From Prochilodus magdalenae (lineage: Eukaryota > Chordata > Actinopteri > Characiformes > Prochilodontidae): DNA of 64,000 bases. Below are positions 52,374 to 63,517 of the stretch, piece by piece. The position numbers were made by a program, and so were the translations under genes. The notes under the pieces are model-generated. The model made no database searches, was not told where the DNA came from, and was given only the letters and a program-made list of their open reading frames with translations. Position 1 is the first letter of the stretch; each line of letters starts with the position of its first letter. The stretch lies in contig JAMWET010003899.1 in assembly GCA_024036415.1 (NCBI GenBank), forward strand, positions 195,001-259,000. The letters are read 5' to 3'.

Positions 52374-55300
52374 CTGGAGAAGAGCAGTGGAGTTTTGTCA
52401 GACCATGTTAGATGTAATCCTCATAGGTGCTGATTATTGGTGTACAATGATCTTACCCAGTACTTCTGTGTCCTTCCGCTGTAGTCTCTTTCTTCTCCCC
52501 ACCTGAACAACATCAGAGCAACACACTGTTATTTCCATGATCAGGATTACCAAGCTCTACCTGCAGGAACCTTCTCAGGGGTGAATACTATAGAGACAAT
52601 TCTTACATCCACACTGTATATCTGTAGTGTATATACATATATAATATAATATTCTATGCCCTGTATATACCCTGTATCTCTCATCTACCTCAGCCTTACC
52701 ATAGTGCTATATGGTAATGTGTACATCTGCACATATCATAGTTTTATTCAACTTTTATTCATAACTGTAAATTAGTGTAACAGAGATTTTAGTGTTTAGT
52801 ATTGTATATATTTATTGTCTATTTATGTTTGTATTGAAGTACTGTAAGGGACTATGCACCTAAGTTTTTCACTCACCTTCACACCTGTGAAAATGTGGTG
52901 TGACAATAAAAAAAAAGTGATTTGGTTTAAGACCAGCGTTCATAATGCTTTACGACACCTACATAAGCTTTCCTCTGGATTAACCACAACAGACACTCAT
53001 ACAGGCTTATTCCAGTAGCCTTCAGTTGTCAAGATGCTTATTGAAATATGACAGAACTGCCTTTATTACATCTGACACTTGTTGGACTGAGCCTTTTTTA
53101 TGTTTATGTAGGTCTATGTCAGTTTTCATAAATGGCTAATGTAGGTGTATTGTAGGCTTATGGATTTAGCTCTTCAGTGTGGCCATCATTTATACTGTTG
53201 TTTTATTCAGCCTTTAGTTTTTAATGTAACTAGTGCAGTTCAAAATAACACAGTTCAGCCGATTCTCCTCAGTTCTGAGCAGACTTTCTTGTAGACTGTG
53301 ATTTTATCCACTGCTGGTTGACCCGTATGACTGTACGCTTCCATACACCTTCCACAGGCATTTACATTTCTGGCATCCGGCTGTTCTCCAGAGTGACTTG
53401 CAGTTTACATGTACACAGGTAGACGAAGGTAATGATGGGAGTCCTGCCCGAAGACCCTTATTGTTACAGCGTTCACTGCACTGTACCACCTGTTCTCAGT
53501 CTACCCTGCAGGTCTTTATAGCCCCCTCATCCTTGGGCAAGGGCACCTCCAGGAGCCTGAAGATACTACCACCTTAAAACATGCAAGGTGATGATTTTTG
53601 GCTGGTGAGCTTAGAGCCTAGATCTAATCAACCTCCACTCACACGCCATCATCATCATCACCAAGGCATGAAACTCACACAGGCGCCAGCAGAAAGCCAG
53701 TCACTACACACACACCCCACATGCAAACCAACACAGACACCAGCAGTCAGTATTACCATAAAATTATATATGTGATGGCGTTTATGAGTTAAGCTCTGTA
53801 GAGGGTGGTGAAGGCTGCACAGAGGTCTGTCGGAGTCATCCTCCCCACCACCACGGACATCTACACCTAAAGATACAGGAAGAGGGCCACCTGCATCATG
53901 AAGGACCCCACTCATCCAGCACACTCACTTTTTGTCCCGCTCCCCTCAGGCAGGAGGCTGCGGAGCATTAAGTGTAAAGAGAACATACTGAGGAACAGCT
54001 TCTGGGTGAAAATGGGTTTTCTGGGTGAAACTGGGTCCTTGGGTACTATAATTTCGTTCCACCCCATGTACTACATGTGATGCGAATGACAAAGTCTCCT
54101 TGAATCCCTTGAATCCTTAACTGTAAAACACTGGGTATTGTTTCTACCAGATGTGAGTTGGATCATAGAGATACTCTGAAGTTGAAATGAATAAATAACA
54201 CAACTGTTAATTTTCATGCTCTCATTTCATGAACGAATAAGGGTCGACGTTTGGAGCTCCGTTCCCCTGACTCCATGTTGGAGCTCTTCTAACAAGGTAA
54301 TAACATCTTTCAGCCAGTGAAACATCCAGAAAAAACCTCTGTCTGTGCCAACATTCCAGCCAGGATAAAGCACTTCTCCTGATGAGTTGGAATTCCCCGT
54401 ATGCCATTTCCCTCTAGCCTGAGAAAGAGGAAGGATGCAAGCACGAGGAAGCAGCACACGCCTGCCTCCTGCCATCTCCTCCAGTACATCAACAACAACA
54501 ACATGTCTGAGGGGTGAGTCTGAGCTAGGCCTTTGACCAAGCGCAGGTCATGTTCCAGCACCAGGCCTTGTTCTCAGGCAGCAGTCATTCCTTAAATGTT
54601 CGAGGATGACCCACCGCAGGGTTCTGCCCTTAAAACATTTCCAACGACTGGAGCAGAATGTCCCTCTCCTTTTTCCACTCCTGGAGCAGAACGTTCGGTC
54701 TGTTCCTTGTGATGTGTCTCCACGGAAAAATGACGTGTTATCTTTGTGAGGAACGCTGGGAAGAAATCTGGTTGCCAATTCTGCCACCAGACCATGATGC
54801 ATACCAGCTTGTCCTCGATCACCACATCTCCAGCTCTTCCAAAGTGGAGGCAGAGTTTAGTTCTACTGACACACACAAATAAAAATAACTGTGTCCTAAA
54901 ATAGACCTCTTTCATAACAGGGCCCTATGTCATGCACTTGGCCTTAGACAGTAACAGACATACAATGGCTCCTGGTCCACTCTGAACTGCTGTGAGTTTA
55001 GGCCCACTGTCCACCCGGTGGCATCAGGATCATTCAGTCAGACAGCGCCATTCCACCACACTGGACATCAATGAGCTTTCCATAAACTTTCCCAGGCCCT
55101 TGGCTTAACGAAATACAGCATGGTGGGATTTTCCTTGTGAAAACACTGTTGCTGCCCCCCCACCACCAATCCCTAAATCCATAGCCCCATCTACCCCCTG
55201 AGCTGTGAAAGAACCCTAGCATCAGCAAACGGACATAGGCAAGAGAAAAGCCAGGGTTCAGACATCCAGTCACTCGCCATCATCATCACCACTGAAGCAT

Positions 55301-58300
55301 GCCAGACACACACAGGCACCAGCAGCAAGCCAGTCACTACACACACACGCACAAACCAACACAGACGCCAACAGTCTAGGTTGCCAAAGGCCCAGCGCCC
55401 ATCCCATCAAGCCAAATCATATAGCCTGAGTGACAGAAATGGTCACAGCTGGAGTTCCTGCTGCTCCACATGTACTCATCAATATTCCCTTCCTTTAGAT
55501 GGGAAATGAAAAACAAACCAGTTATTTCCTGCACATACTACCACATATCAGACATTCTTCAATCCAGACAAAGCGCATGGCTGGGAAGATGTCTGATGCT
55601 CCCGTCTGATATACCCAACACAGCTGGAGAGGGATCTCCAAAGCCTCCCCTGCAGGAGTTCTCAGATAAGATCTGTTTCACTACTATTTTTAACATACCG
55701 CTTTCAGCTCCAGCTCCAGCCATACTACACGTCTATGCACAAGTGGCCGCTCAGGGTACAAGGAGAGGAGGGGACAGGGAGGAGGTTGGGTTAGCCTCAA
55801 TGAGCTAACATATTAGCCATGCTAAATTCATAATGCAAAACATTTTTGAGAAGTTGCAACATGCATCTGAATCTGATGAAGACCCATGGCGTAGCGGCAT
55901 GAAGCTGTCTTAACAGTTATATCCCAAATACCCAACATTCCAAACACAGCAAACCCAGTGCTGTTATTCAGGACGTGTTAAATATTTATGAGTATGGTTA
56001 AGCGTTTCTTATGTCTTATTCAAAGCTAGCCACTTCTGAATAGGTAAATACATCAGGCCGCAATGATCCCTGGGCATGTTCTGCTACCACAGTCAACACA
56101 TGTATGCAGTCGGTCATCCTTTTGTTCAAAGCTTTATCCAACATCCTTCACTTGAATTAATAAAGCCATAGAGTAGCCCTAGGGATGGTATTTCGGAATT
56201 CCCCATAGAAAAATAGCAAGCGAAAGTGGACCACGGCGCTGTTAACCCCTTTAACTAACCCAGGTCCAGGGACTACACACTTCCATAACCTGAGGAAACC
56301 CCACCAGATTGTACTATAGTGCTTGTAGTGGCTGAATAGTAAGATTTTAGTATGTAACAAGTCTGGGATTGTAAACAGGGAGAAGTGCTTCTGAGTCACA
56401 GGCCACAGCCCCTGAGTATGCTGACTGCCGAGCTATAAGGGAAACAGCTAAATAAAGGCATTTCCAAACCCCATGGATACAGTCCGTGCCTGCTGTAGCT
56501 GTTTAAGACTAATCCTAAAACTAATCCGGACTAGCTGTACTCCAGGCAATCTCTGGTCTATGGTCTAAACCAAATTCAGTCTAAGACTGACTCAGTAACT
56601 GGACAGGAGACTGCTGCAGCACATGCTAGTTATCTCAGATTACAGCTGAACCTCAGATGAGACTGTTCGGCTGTGAGAGGAAACCCAGCAAGGCGGGCAG
56701 AAGGCAGGGGGCTGTGTGAAGGTGGTGCAAGCAGGTGGATGGGGCAGGGACATGGCTGGGGTGTGGGGCCGATCAACCAGCCATCCAGGTGTTGTGTCTG
56801 CATTTTTATGGCAGCCTTGGAAATAAAGAGCATGTCTGGAAGCAGGGCAGAGATTACTTTTATGCATTTGAACTCCGCAGCTGCTGTTTACACTGTGTAA
56901 ACATAATATCATGAGGCATTCGACCATTTATTAAATTAAATTAAATTAGGGTTTTGTCCTCTCCTATAAAGATGCCATTTTGGAGATACTTGTTTTTCTT
57001 TTGACAGTGATGATATATGAAGGCCAAAGTTTTACCATACCACTGTATAATATACTATACCATTTAAGTTTTATTGGTCTTTATGATTGGTCTTTAACAG
57101 TTATTGTTAATTTTATATTATTAATATAAATAATTAACAGTGATCTAATAACGGTCTATTCTGGGTTAGCATAGTAACATAAAGAGGCTAATTCAGGTGT
57201 AGAAATTCTCATAGAATTAAACAGGCAGTTTTGGTTAGTGTGCTTTTAAGACTGTATGGCTATATGTAAATCAGCTCTGCTCTGACTGACTGCCTTACGG
57301 CTCTTTCAAAAAGTGGTCTAGGTGTAAACGCTCCTTATAACTTCAGTGTGAATGGGTGGGACTAAACTGCTGTAGGCTAAATGGGTGGATACATGCATTT
57401 ACATTTATGGCATTTAGCTGACACTCTTATCCAGAGTGACTTACAAGGTTAACTGTAGTACAGGTAGACCAGTGTAGTGTTAGGAGTCTTGCCCAAGGAC
57501 TCTTATTGGTGTAGCATAGTCAGCATGGTCAGCATAGTCACCCAGACTGGTATTCGAACCCTGAGTAGTGGTGTTACCCGCTGAGCTACACCAACCACCA
57601 CATGCATGAATGGGTGTTGATTTTTGTGACATCAGAAAGACATTTTTTAATAGTCAAAACAGGCTGTTTATGCAGCTTAGATTTAACATATGGACTGGGA
57701 AGCTGATGAAGTATGAAACTGTAACTATGTTTACACACTACATCAAACTTTTTTAATAAAATCAATCAGAAAATGTGTTTTTCCATTATATGGGCTCTTT
57801 AACAGTATAAGAAGCTACATAAGGAGTTTATACTATTACATGTGAATGGCTACACTCGTTCTGTCTAGCATGTAAATGTGCATTCAGTGTACAGAGGTAT
57901 TAATCATTCAAAATCTTTGGCCTTTGCAGAGGGATTTTTTGACAGAGTCATTCAGTCAAAGCCTTATCAGCCTTCATTGTAATTGTTTTATTGTCCAGGC
58001 TGCCAGCTACACATAAAGCCAATTCCGTAATCTGCTGGGCATTTCTTTCAGAGTGTAGGACCACTCACAGCTTAAACAATAAAATAGCTACTCTGATCTA
58101 ATCCTGTTGGAACCCGTGAGGCCTCTGTTTGTCATCCTGTTGCCCCTTTCCACTGCAGGAGGGGAAAGGTTCTGCTGCTGGTGGATGCCATGTGAAAGAA
58201 AGCTCTTACCCTGTGATCCTCACTGAGTGTGTCCCGTGTTTGCGGTACTGCGGAGCTTTGTGGGCGTTGACGTTTGTGTGCCGAAAGATTCCACTCTTGT

Positions 58301-61300
58301 ATGTAAAGAAATCCTCGTGGACCTCCAGGATGGCTAAAGCGGGAACACAGACCAGCAGACACACCCATCACATACAGCTTGGTCGCATCATTGTTTGCTT
58401 TTTAAGAATAGCTTTTCAAAGGCCAGGTTATTCATAGTGTTCTAGCGGTGTGCTGTTAAAATGTCAGTAATCCACCTATTACCCTGACCCCCGAGACCCC
58501 AGGGTCTTCGCTCACAATGGAATTTTGCGTTTGCTCATAGATAAGATCCTTAAAAAACAAATGATCGTTTTTGACCTCTCTCACACTTGCTTTAAATAAA
58601 AGTTGGTTGCCAGCCCACCCAAACATCTCAATCCCATGGCTCCTAAAGGTGAGGTTACAGTGACAAACAGACTGGTGGAGGACTTCAGCTTTTACTGTTG
58701 TAATTGTCCATTGCTGAGGTCAATCGAGCTGCAGCCATTGTAAAATTGAAAGTAAAGCTGGTCAGGAGAGTTACCTGGAAATGTCATCATGGAAACTGTG
58801 CCCAGGTTTGAAAAAAAAAACTCAATGTAGACCACCCTTGATTCCATTTCTGCTCAACAGCGAAATATAACAGCAGATTAACTCAAAGAAGCAGCTGTCT
58901 CACTGTCTGATATGCGAACTGGACTGGCCCGGGCCACAGGGCTCTACTGTGGGTTGTGAAGACAGTAGGGGTGTCTTAGCACACCATCAACACCTCCTAC
59001 TACAGAGGCTACATCCACAAGGTCGCCAACATTATGGATAAACTCCCTGACCCCTCTCAGCGACTCTTGACCCACCTGCCATCTGGCAGATGGTATTGGA
59101 GCACCCATTCTACCACCCCCAGGGCAGGGCAGTAAGATTACTGAATGCACTGATGTAGACTGATCTCACACCCCTTATCTTTTACCCCATATCTTACAGC
59201 GTAACCTTTCAGTGCTGCTATAGAAGCCCATAGCACAGGCTCTTTCCGCAGCTCAGATTTCAGACGGTATGATCTGAGAAGTGAAGGTTAATTGAACAGT
59301 GTTTACACAGTACATCAAATTTTGGATTTCTATGATATGGGCTCTTTAACACTGAAAGTAGCTACATAAGTGGTTTGTGCTGTTACAAGAGAATGGCTAC
59401 ACCTCTTCTCGTTCTCTGTCTAGCATGTAAACGTGGAACTCCAATCTGTGTATATGTGGTGTTGTCCTGGCTAGTTACCTCCATGTGTGTTTATTGTTCT
59501 GTATATATGCTCTGGGGTATTTACTGTTCTGTATATATGCTCTGGGGTATTTACTGTTCTGTATATATGCTCTGGGGTATTTATTGTTTTGTATATATGC
59601 TATGGGGTATTTACTGTTCTGTATATATGCTCTGGGGTATTTATTGTTCTGTATATATGCTCTGGGGTATTTATTGTTCTGTATATATGCTCTGGGGTAT
59701 TTATTGTTCTGTATATATGCTCTGGGGTATTTATTGTTCTGTATATATGCTCTGGGGTATTTATTGTTCTGTATATATGCTCTGGGGTATGTATTGTTCT
59801 GTATATATATTCTGAGGTATTTATTGTTCTGTATATATGCTCTGGGGTATTTACTGTTCTGTATATATGCTCTGGTGTGTTTATTGTTCTGTATATATGC
59901 TCTGGGGTATTTACTGTTCTGTATATATGCTCTGGGGTATTTACTGTTCTGTATATATGCTCTGGGGTATTTACTGTTCTGTATATATGCTCTGGGGTAT
60001 TTACTGTTCTGTATATATGCTCTGGGGTATTTACTGTTCTGTATATATGCTCTGGGGTATTTACTGTTCTGTATATATATTCTGAGGTGTTTATTGTTCT
60101 GTATATATGCTCTGGTGTGTTTATTGTTCTGTATATATGCTCTGGGGTATGTATTGTTCTGTGTATATGCTCTGGGGTATTTATTGTTCTGTATATATGC
60201 TCTGGGGTATTTACTGTTCTGTATATATGCTCTGGGGTATTTACTGTTCTGTATATATGCTCTGGGGTATTTATTGTTCTGTATATATGCTCTGGGGTAT
60301 TTACTGTTCTGTGTATATGTTCTGGGGTATTTACTGTTCTGTATATATGCTCTGGGGTATTTATTGTTCTGTATATATGCTCTGGGGTATTTACTTCATA
60401 TCCTGCTCTGGTTTAATCTGGTTATATCTGTACTGTATGTGGTCCTGTGTAAGGTGCTGCTGATGTGTCATAGGGCCCTGAAGAATGACATTTCATTCCT
60501 TCATGTACATGAACTGCACACACTGACAAATGACAAAATAAAGACCTCTTGGCTTCAGCATCTTCTCAGCAAACATCCTTTCAGTTTTCAGAGAAATGGA
60601 GTTTGATTTCATCTCTCAAAGATGAAAGCTGTAAGTGCTGTTTATCTGATGGTAACAGTTTTGGTGGTCCAGCAGGTCTTGCACAGTCGCAATCATTTTT
60701 TGAGCTCAAGCTTTTATTTTTACACGTATCTTCCTTTGACTTCCCCTTTCTGTTTGAAAGTGGCTGGTCCTATATATAACATTCTCAGATATGCCTCCTG
60801 AAATAAGAATAACCTGTTCTGTTTTGACTAGGTAAAATACACGCAGGGTGGCCTCTGCGTAGTACTGTACATGGCTGCTTAGTTCACTTCTCAGTATAAA
60901 GGTTTTACTCTTGACCTTTAACCAGCAGCTGCATAGAATGTAGGGTAAAAAAACAGCACATGGTCAAAGTCTTCTGTGTGTGGAACAATACAACAAAGGC
61001 CTGGCACTGACGCATACAGCACTTTACACAATGTCACCTGCTCATTCACCATGGTTATACACAGACAACCAAGATACCAAATGAAATGGCAAACGTCTGT
61101 GCAAACTCTAGGGTGGTGCTATGGACTGAATTTATGGGTTACAGGTTTATTTTAAGCTCACCTATGGTTACTCTTCTGGCCACTCAAGATTATTTTAAAA
61201 CTGGCCTGCAGTCTCTGGAATCCTGGAATCCTCCATCAACACTCTATCAACTGCTAAACTACAGTGATTTCTGAAAATCAAAATGCTGCGTGCTTATCTT

Positions 61301-62365
61301 ACCTTGCACCGGCCCATTGTCCATGATCTCCTTCATTATCTCCTTCTCCTGTGAGTAAGATAGAGAACAGAGTTAATAAAACTCGATGTGAGATATTAAT
61401 ATCTGCATCAGGTTCATATAAATACCCAATTAAGTAGCTGCTGAATGGAAATTAAAATCTTTGTTTGCCTTTCAGAGAGCTTTATGGGTGGTGCGATAAG
61501 CTGTGGAAGATCACTGAGGTCTGTTTGATTGGGCACATAAAGCCAAAGGCAAGCGGATGACTGGGTATATGTCCAGAAGTGGGAGTGCATCTTGCTAAAT
61601 TGGTGCAGTGCTAATCTAAAGACTGTGGTCCATGAGTTTTTAGCCCAGGTGGTCTTGAAGATACTGAATGTGAATTATGGCTCAGTACATTATTGGCATT
61701 TATCAGTTTATGTCCTCATTTATTCATATGCATTAGTAATTTATGAGGAGGATAAGCAGTAGACAAATAATTACAGACCGTAACTATGTCTATGTCATAT
61801 GTTTTTCATTCCAGCGGAAACAAGCTATTCATCAGGACACCAAGTCATTACTGCCCTATCCACACAAAACTCTGGGAGCTGCTGGAGCACACAGATTAGG
61901 ATGCCGTTCAACTGACAAAGAGGTATTTGGTCAAATGTTTCCTAAAGCCTGGTGAGCAGTGTATTATGTAAGATTAGGGAGTGTGTTTGAGCCGGCCCGT
62001 TTGTAGCAGTGTTTGAAGTGCACTTGAAAGGCTCGTGAGGGTATTGGCTTGACTGAGAGGATGTTGTTCTCCCTCATTGTTCTACCTCGCTGAGGCTTTC
62101 TTACATTTGAGGACAGCCTGTAGGGTGGGGTGGACTGATAGATGTCGTTCTGGTAGCTGTGGTTGTTGGGACAGCGCACTGTGGCCTGTCTCTTCCCTCG
62201 GCCCACCGAGCGGCTCTGCATCATGCAGCGGCTGACCTCAATAGGGCTCTGCTGGGGCGAAGAGAATGGATAGCACTCCTCCGTCACCACCCTGAGAGAA
62301 CAGTGAGTATGAATGAAATGCAGTATATGATGCAGTCCCTGGACCATTTTCATTGTGTTAATATA

Positions 62366-62415
<50 letters not shown>

Positions 62416-62452
62416 CACACGCGCACACACACACACACACACACGCACACAC

Positions 62453-62505
<53 letters not shown>

Positions 62506-62513
62506 CACACACG

Positions 62514-62545
<32 letters not shown>

Positions 62546-63517
62546 CAAACACACACGCACACACACACACGCACGCACGCACACACACACACACACACGC
62601 ACACACACACACGCGCACACACACACACACACACACGCGCACACACACGCACACACACACGCACACACACGCACACACACATTCATTATCATCTTCATAC
62701 TGTATTTTGTTATGCTGGTGGCATATGCTGACATGAATTGTCGTAATGAGTGTCATGGTATCATTCCTGGTGAATTTCATTACATAATGTCTGATCCAGT
62801 GATGGATAACTAGAGCACACAGCAGAAATCAACATGTGACATGGTCTTCATATTAAACATTATGACATCTGTCATGACACATATGCCCTTACAAAACGTA
62901 TATGACATCATATAATCTGCTATGACATGGTTATGTCAATATCATATAAAAATTATCTTATGACAATGGCAATTAGTAAAACGGTGGATCAGATGAACTC
63001 ACCCTCTTCTCCTCAGGTACCACCAAGCCCCATCAAGGCGACCCCCAGCACAACCCCCTTGGTTTCGTGTGTCGCAGGAAATCAGATTCTGGGGCGATAG
63101 CTGAGGAGTCATGTGACCCATAGACTGAATGGAGATTCGGTCTGATGCTACAGCTGGAAGGATGAAAGGAGATTATGGTTTATGTATAATTTGCTCTGCT
63201 CTGCGTCTTAATTGCGTTCTAGCCTATAGGAGCACTGTTGTGCATGGTATTGTAATCGTACTGCACTATAGTCCACTTCCGGGTCACTTGTACCGTATGT
63301 TGTTCTTTCCACTGTATGTTTATATGGATGTGATGATGACGTTCTTGACTTTTGACGAGGCTGTAAAACTTCCGGTCTCAGTTCCGGACTCACCTGCTGT
63401 GGAGAAGGCCCAGGAGGCGGCACAGTTGCCCTGGTCCAGTGGCTCATGGATTTTTCCTGGCCATTTCTCAGCAGCATTGAAGGAGCTTGGCAGATGTTCA
63501 TTATTATCCATATTCAT
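52203..63517 (-). CDS. tinagl1: tinagl1: tubulointerstitial nephritis antigen-like 1, catalytic-like domain, 5' part outside the window
   Basis: Seven exons on the minus strand, in order: 63517-63394, 63153-63003, 62291-62105, 61348-61303, 58333-58210, 52502-52457, 52373-52203. Phases match throughout, giving 849 nt: 282 residues plus TAG (52205-52203). The protein is a cathepsin B-like C1A domain of the TINAG family, a secreted glycoprotein of basement membranes that binds matrix and integrins rather than cutting proteins. Landmarks: [115 protein letters not shown]. The VWGRV...MEDM ending identifies TINAGL1 rather than TINAG. The signal peptide, somatomedin-B-like and other N-terminal exons must lie right of the window. 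I found no further exon at 63518-64000. Confidence 0.94.
52560..52915 (+). mobile_element. 3' end of a LINE or SINE
   Basis: The segment ends GAAAATGTGGTGTGACAATA, then an A-rich run and GTGATTTGG, a typical fish non-LTR tail. It lies just upstream of the 46-nt tinagl1 exon, in the 5.7-kb intron 52503-58209. The left boundary is approximate. Confidence 0.45.
53345..53560 (+). mobile_element. dispersed short repeat copy (same family as 57398-57600)
   Basis: Shares with 57398-57600 the segments GCATTTACATTT, GGCAT, CCAGAGTGACTT and GGAGTC.TGCCC.A.GAC. Family name not assigned. Confidence 0.5.
53641..53755 (+). repeat. copy A of a local duplicated repeat of about 110 bp
   Basis: CACGCCATCATCATCATCAC and the following CA-rich sequence recur at 55270-55380 with about 80-85 percent identity by eye, in the same orientation. 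Confidence 0.65.
53800..54115 (+). mobile_element. LINE ORF2 3' fragment
   Basis: The frame at 53898-54080 reads [20 protein letters not shown] then [17 protein letters not shown], which is the C-terminal signature of reverse transcriptases of fish non-LTR elements. Upstream, [20 protein letters not shown] fits the same ORF. A tail GAATGACAAAGTCTCCTTGA follows. It is truncated and non-functional. Confidence 0.7.
54116..55269. other. tinagl1 intron segment with unusually open minus strand
   Basis: Several overlapping minus-strand frames of 60-107 codons lie at 54222-54915. I recognise no domain, and successive frames look like one decayed ORF interrupted by frameshifts. It may be an old transposon, but I cannot name it. 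Confidence 0.3.
55270..55380 (+). repeat. copy B of a local duplicated repeat of about 110 bp
   Basis: Second copy of the segment at 53641-53755. It shares CCAGTCACTACACACACAC and ACAAACCAACACAGACGCCA-type stretches. Probably a shared transposon fragment. Confidence 0.65.
55381..57397. other. tinagl1 intron, nothing recognised
   Basis: About 2 kb without a recognised gene, RNA or repeat family. Confidence 0.45.
57398..57600 (+). mobile_element. dispersed short repeat, fullest copy in the window
   Basis: Begins CATTTACATTTATGGCATTT and contains CTTATCCAGAGTGACTTACA, a motif I recall as very widespread in teleost genomes. It ends with a tRNA-like GGTATTCGAACCCTGAG and GCTGAGCTACACCAACCACC, which suggests a tRNA-derived part. 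Other copies lie at 53345-53560 and, inverted, at 46564-46597. Confidence 0.55.
58951..59165 (+). mobile_element. second LINE ORF2 3' fragment
   Basis: One frame reads [20 protein letters not shown] and then [13 protein letters not shown] before a stop. This is the same ORF2 C-terminal region as at 53898 but from a diverged copy or related family. It lies in the tinagl1 intron 58334-61302. Confidence 0.55.
59491..60390 (+). repeat. 30-bp minisatellite, 30 copies
   Basis: Unit pattern: TTAYTGTTCTGTATATATGC followed by TCTGGGGTAT. Exactly 30 copies span 900 bp with no length change. Variants differ by the T/C at unit position 4, by a TATATATATTCTGAGGT form (units 11 and 20) and by a GTGTGT ending (units 13, 20, 21). 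All three plus-strand frames stay open because the unit has no stop and is divisible by three. It lies in a tinagl1 intron. Confidence 0.97.
60391..61302. other. tinagl1 intron segment, no feature seen
   Basis: Sequence between the minisatellite and the 46-nt exon; only short ORFs. Nothing recognised. Confidence 0.5.
61349..62104. other. tinagl1 intron, no feature seen
   Basis: Intron of 756 bases between the 187-nt and 46-nt exons. Nothing recognised. Confidence 0.5.
62367..62681 (+). repeat. CA-rich microsatellite with interspersed CG dinucleotides
   Basis: About 315 bp of alternating purine-pyrimidine (AC)n interrupted by GCAC/GCGC steps. It starts about 75 bases beyond the 5' edge (62291) of the 187-nt tinagl1 exon, inside the intron 62292-63002. 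Long open frames on both strands here are pure repeat translation. Confidence 0.97.
63394..63517 (-). CDS. tinagl1: tinagl1 exon with the altered active site
   Basis: The exon reads [20 protein letters not shown] onward and contains the papain-family signature [10 protein letters not shown]. The codon at 63415-63413 is TCC (Ser) where active C1A proteases have the nucleophilic Cys. The oxyanion-hole Gln is kept. The segment before LPSSF is shorter than in human TINAGL1. The initial ATG here is an internal methionine after the acceptor TAG at 63520-63518, not the start of translation. Confidence 0.9.

Noticed and set aside
59485..60606. 373-codon plus-strand open frame
   Set aside because: It is translation of the 30-bp minisatellite. 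All three frames are open, the unit lacks stops, and nothing protein-like precedes it.
62367..62681. CRISPR-like or satellite array
   Set aside because: Simple dinucleotide repeat without spacers in a vertebrate intron.
61964..62780. Open frames of 110-256 codons on both strands
   Set aside because: Mostly poly(Val-Cys) or poly(Thr-His) from the CA repeat. The conserved part at 62105-62291 belongs to a tinagl1 exon.
63394..63517. Possible translation start of tinagl1 at the first ATG of this exon
   Set aside because: The ATG follows an AG acceptor in phase 0 and aligns inside the TINAGL1 protein. The signal peptide and N-terminal domains must be encoded upstream.
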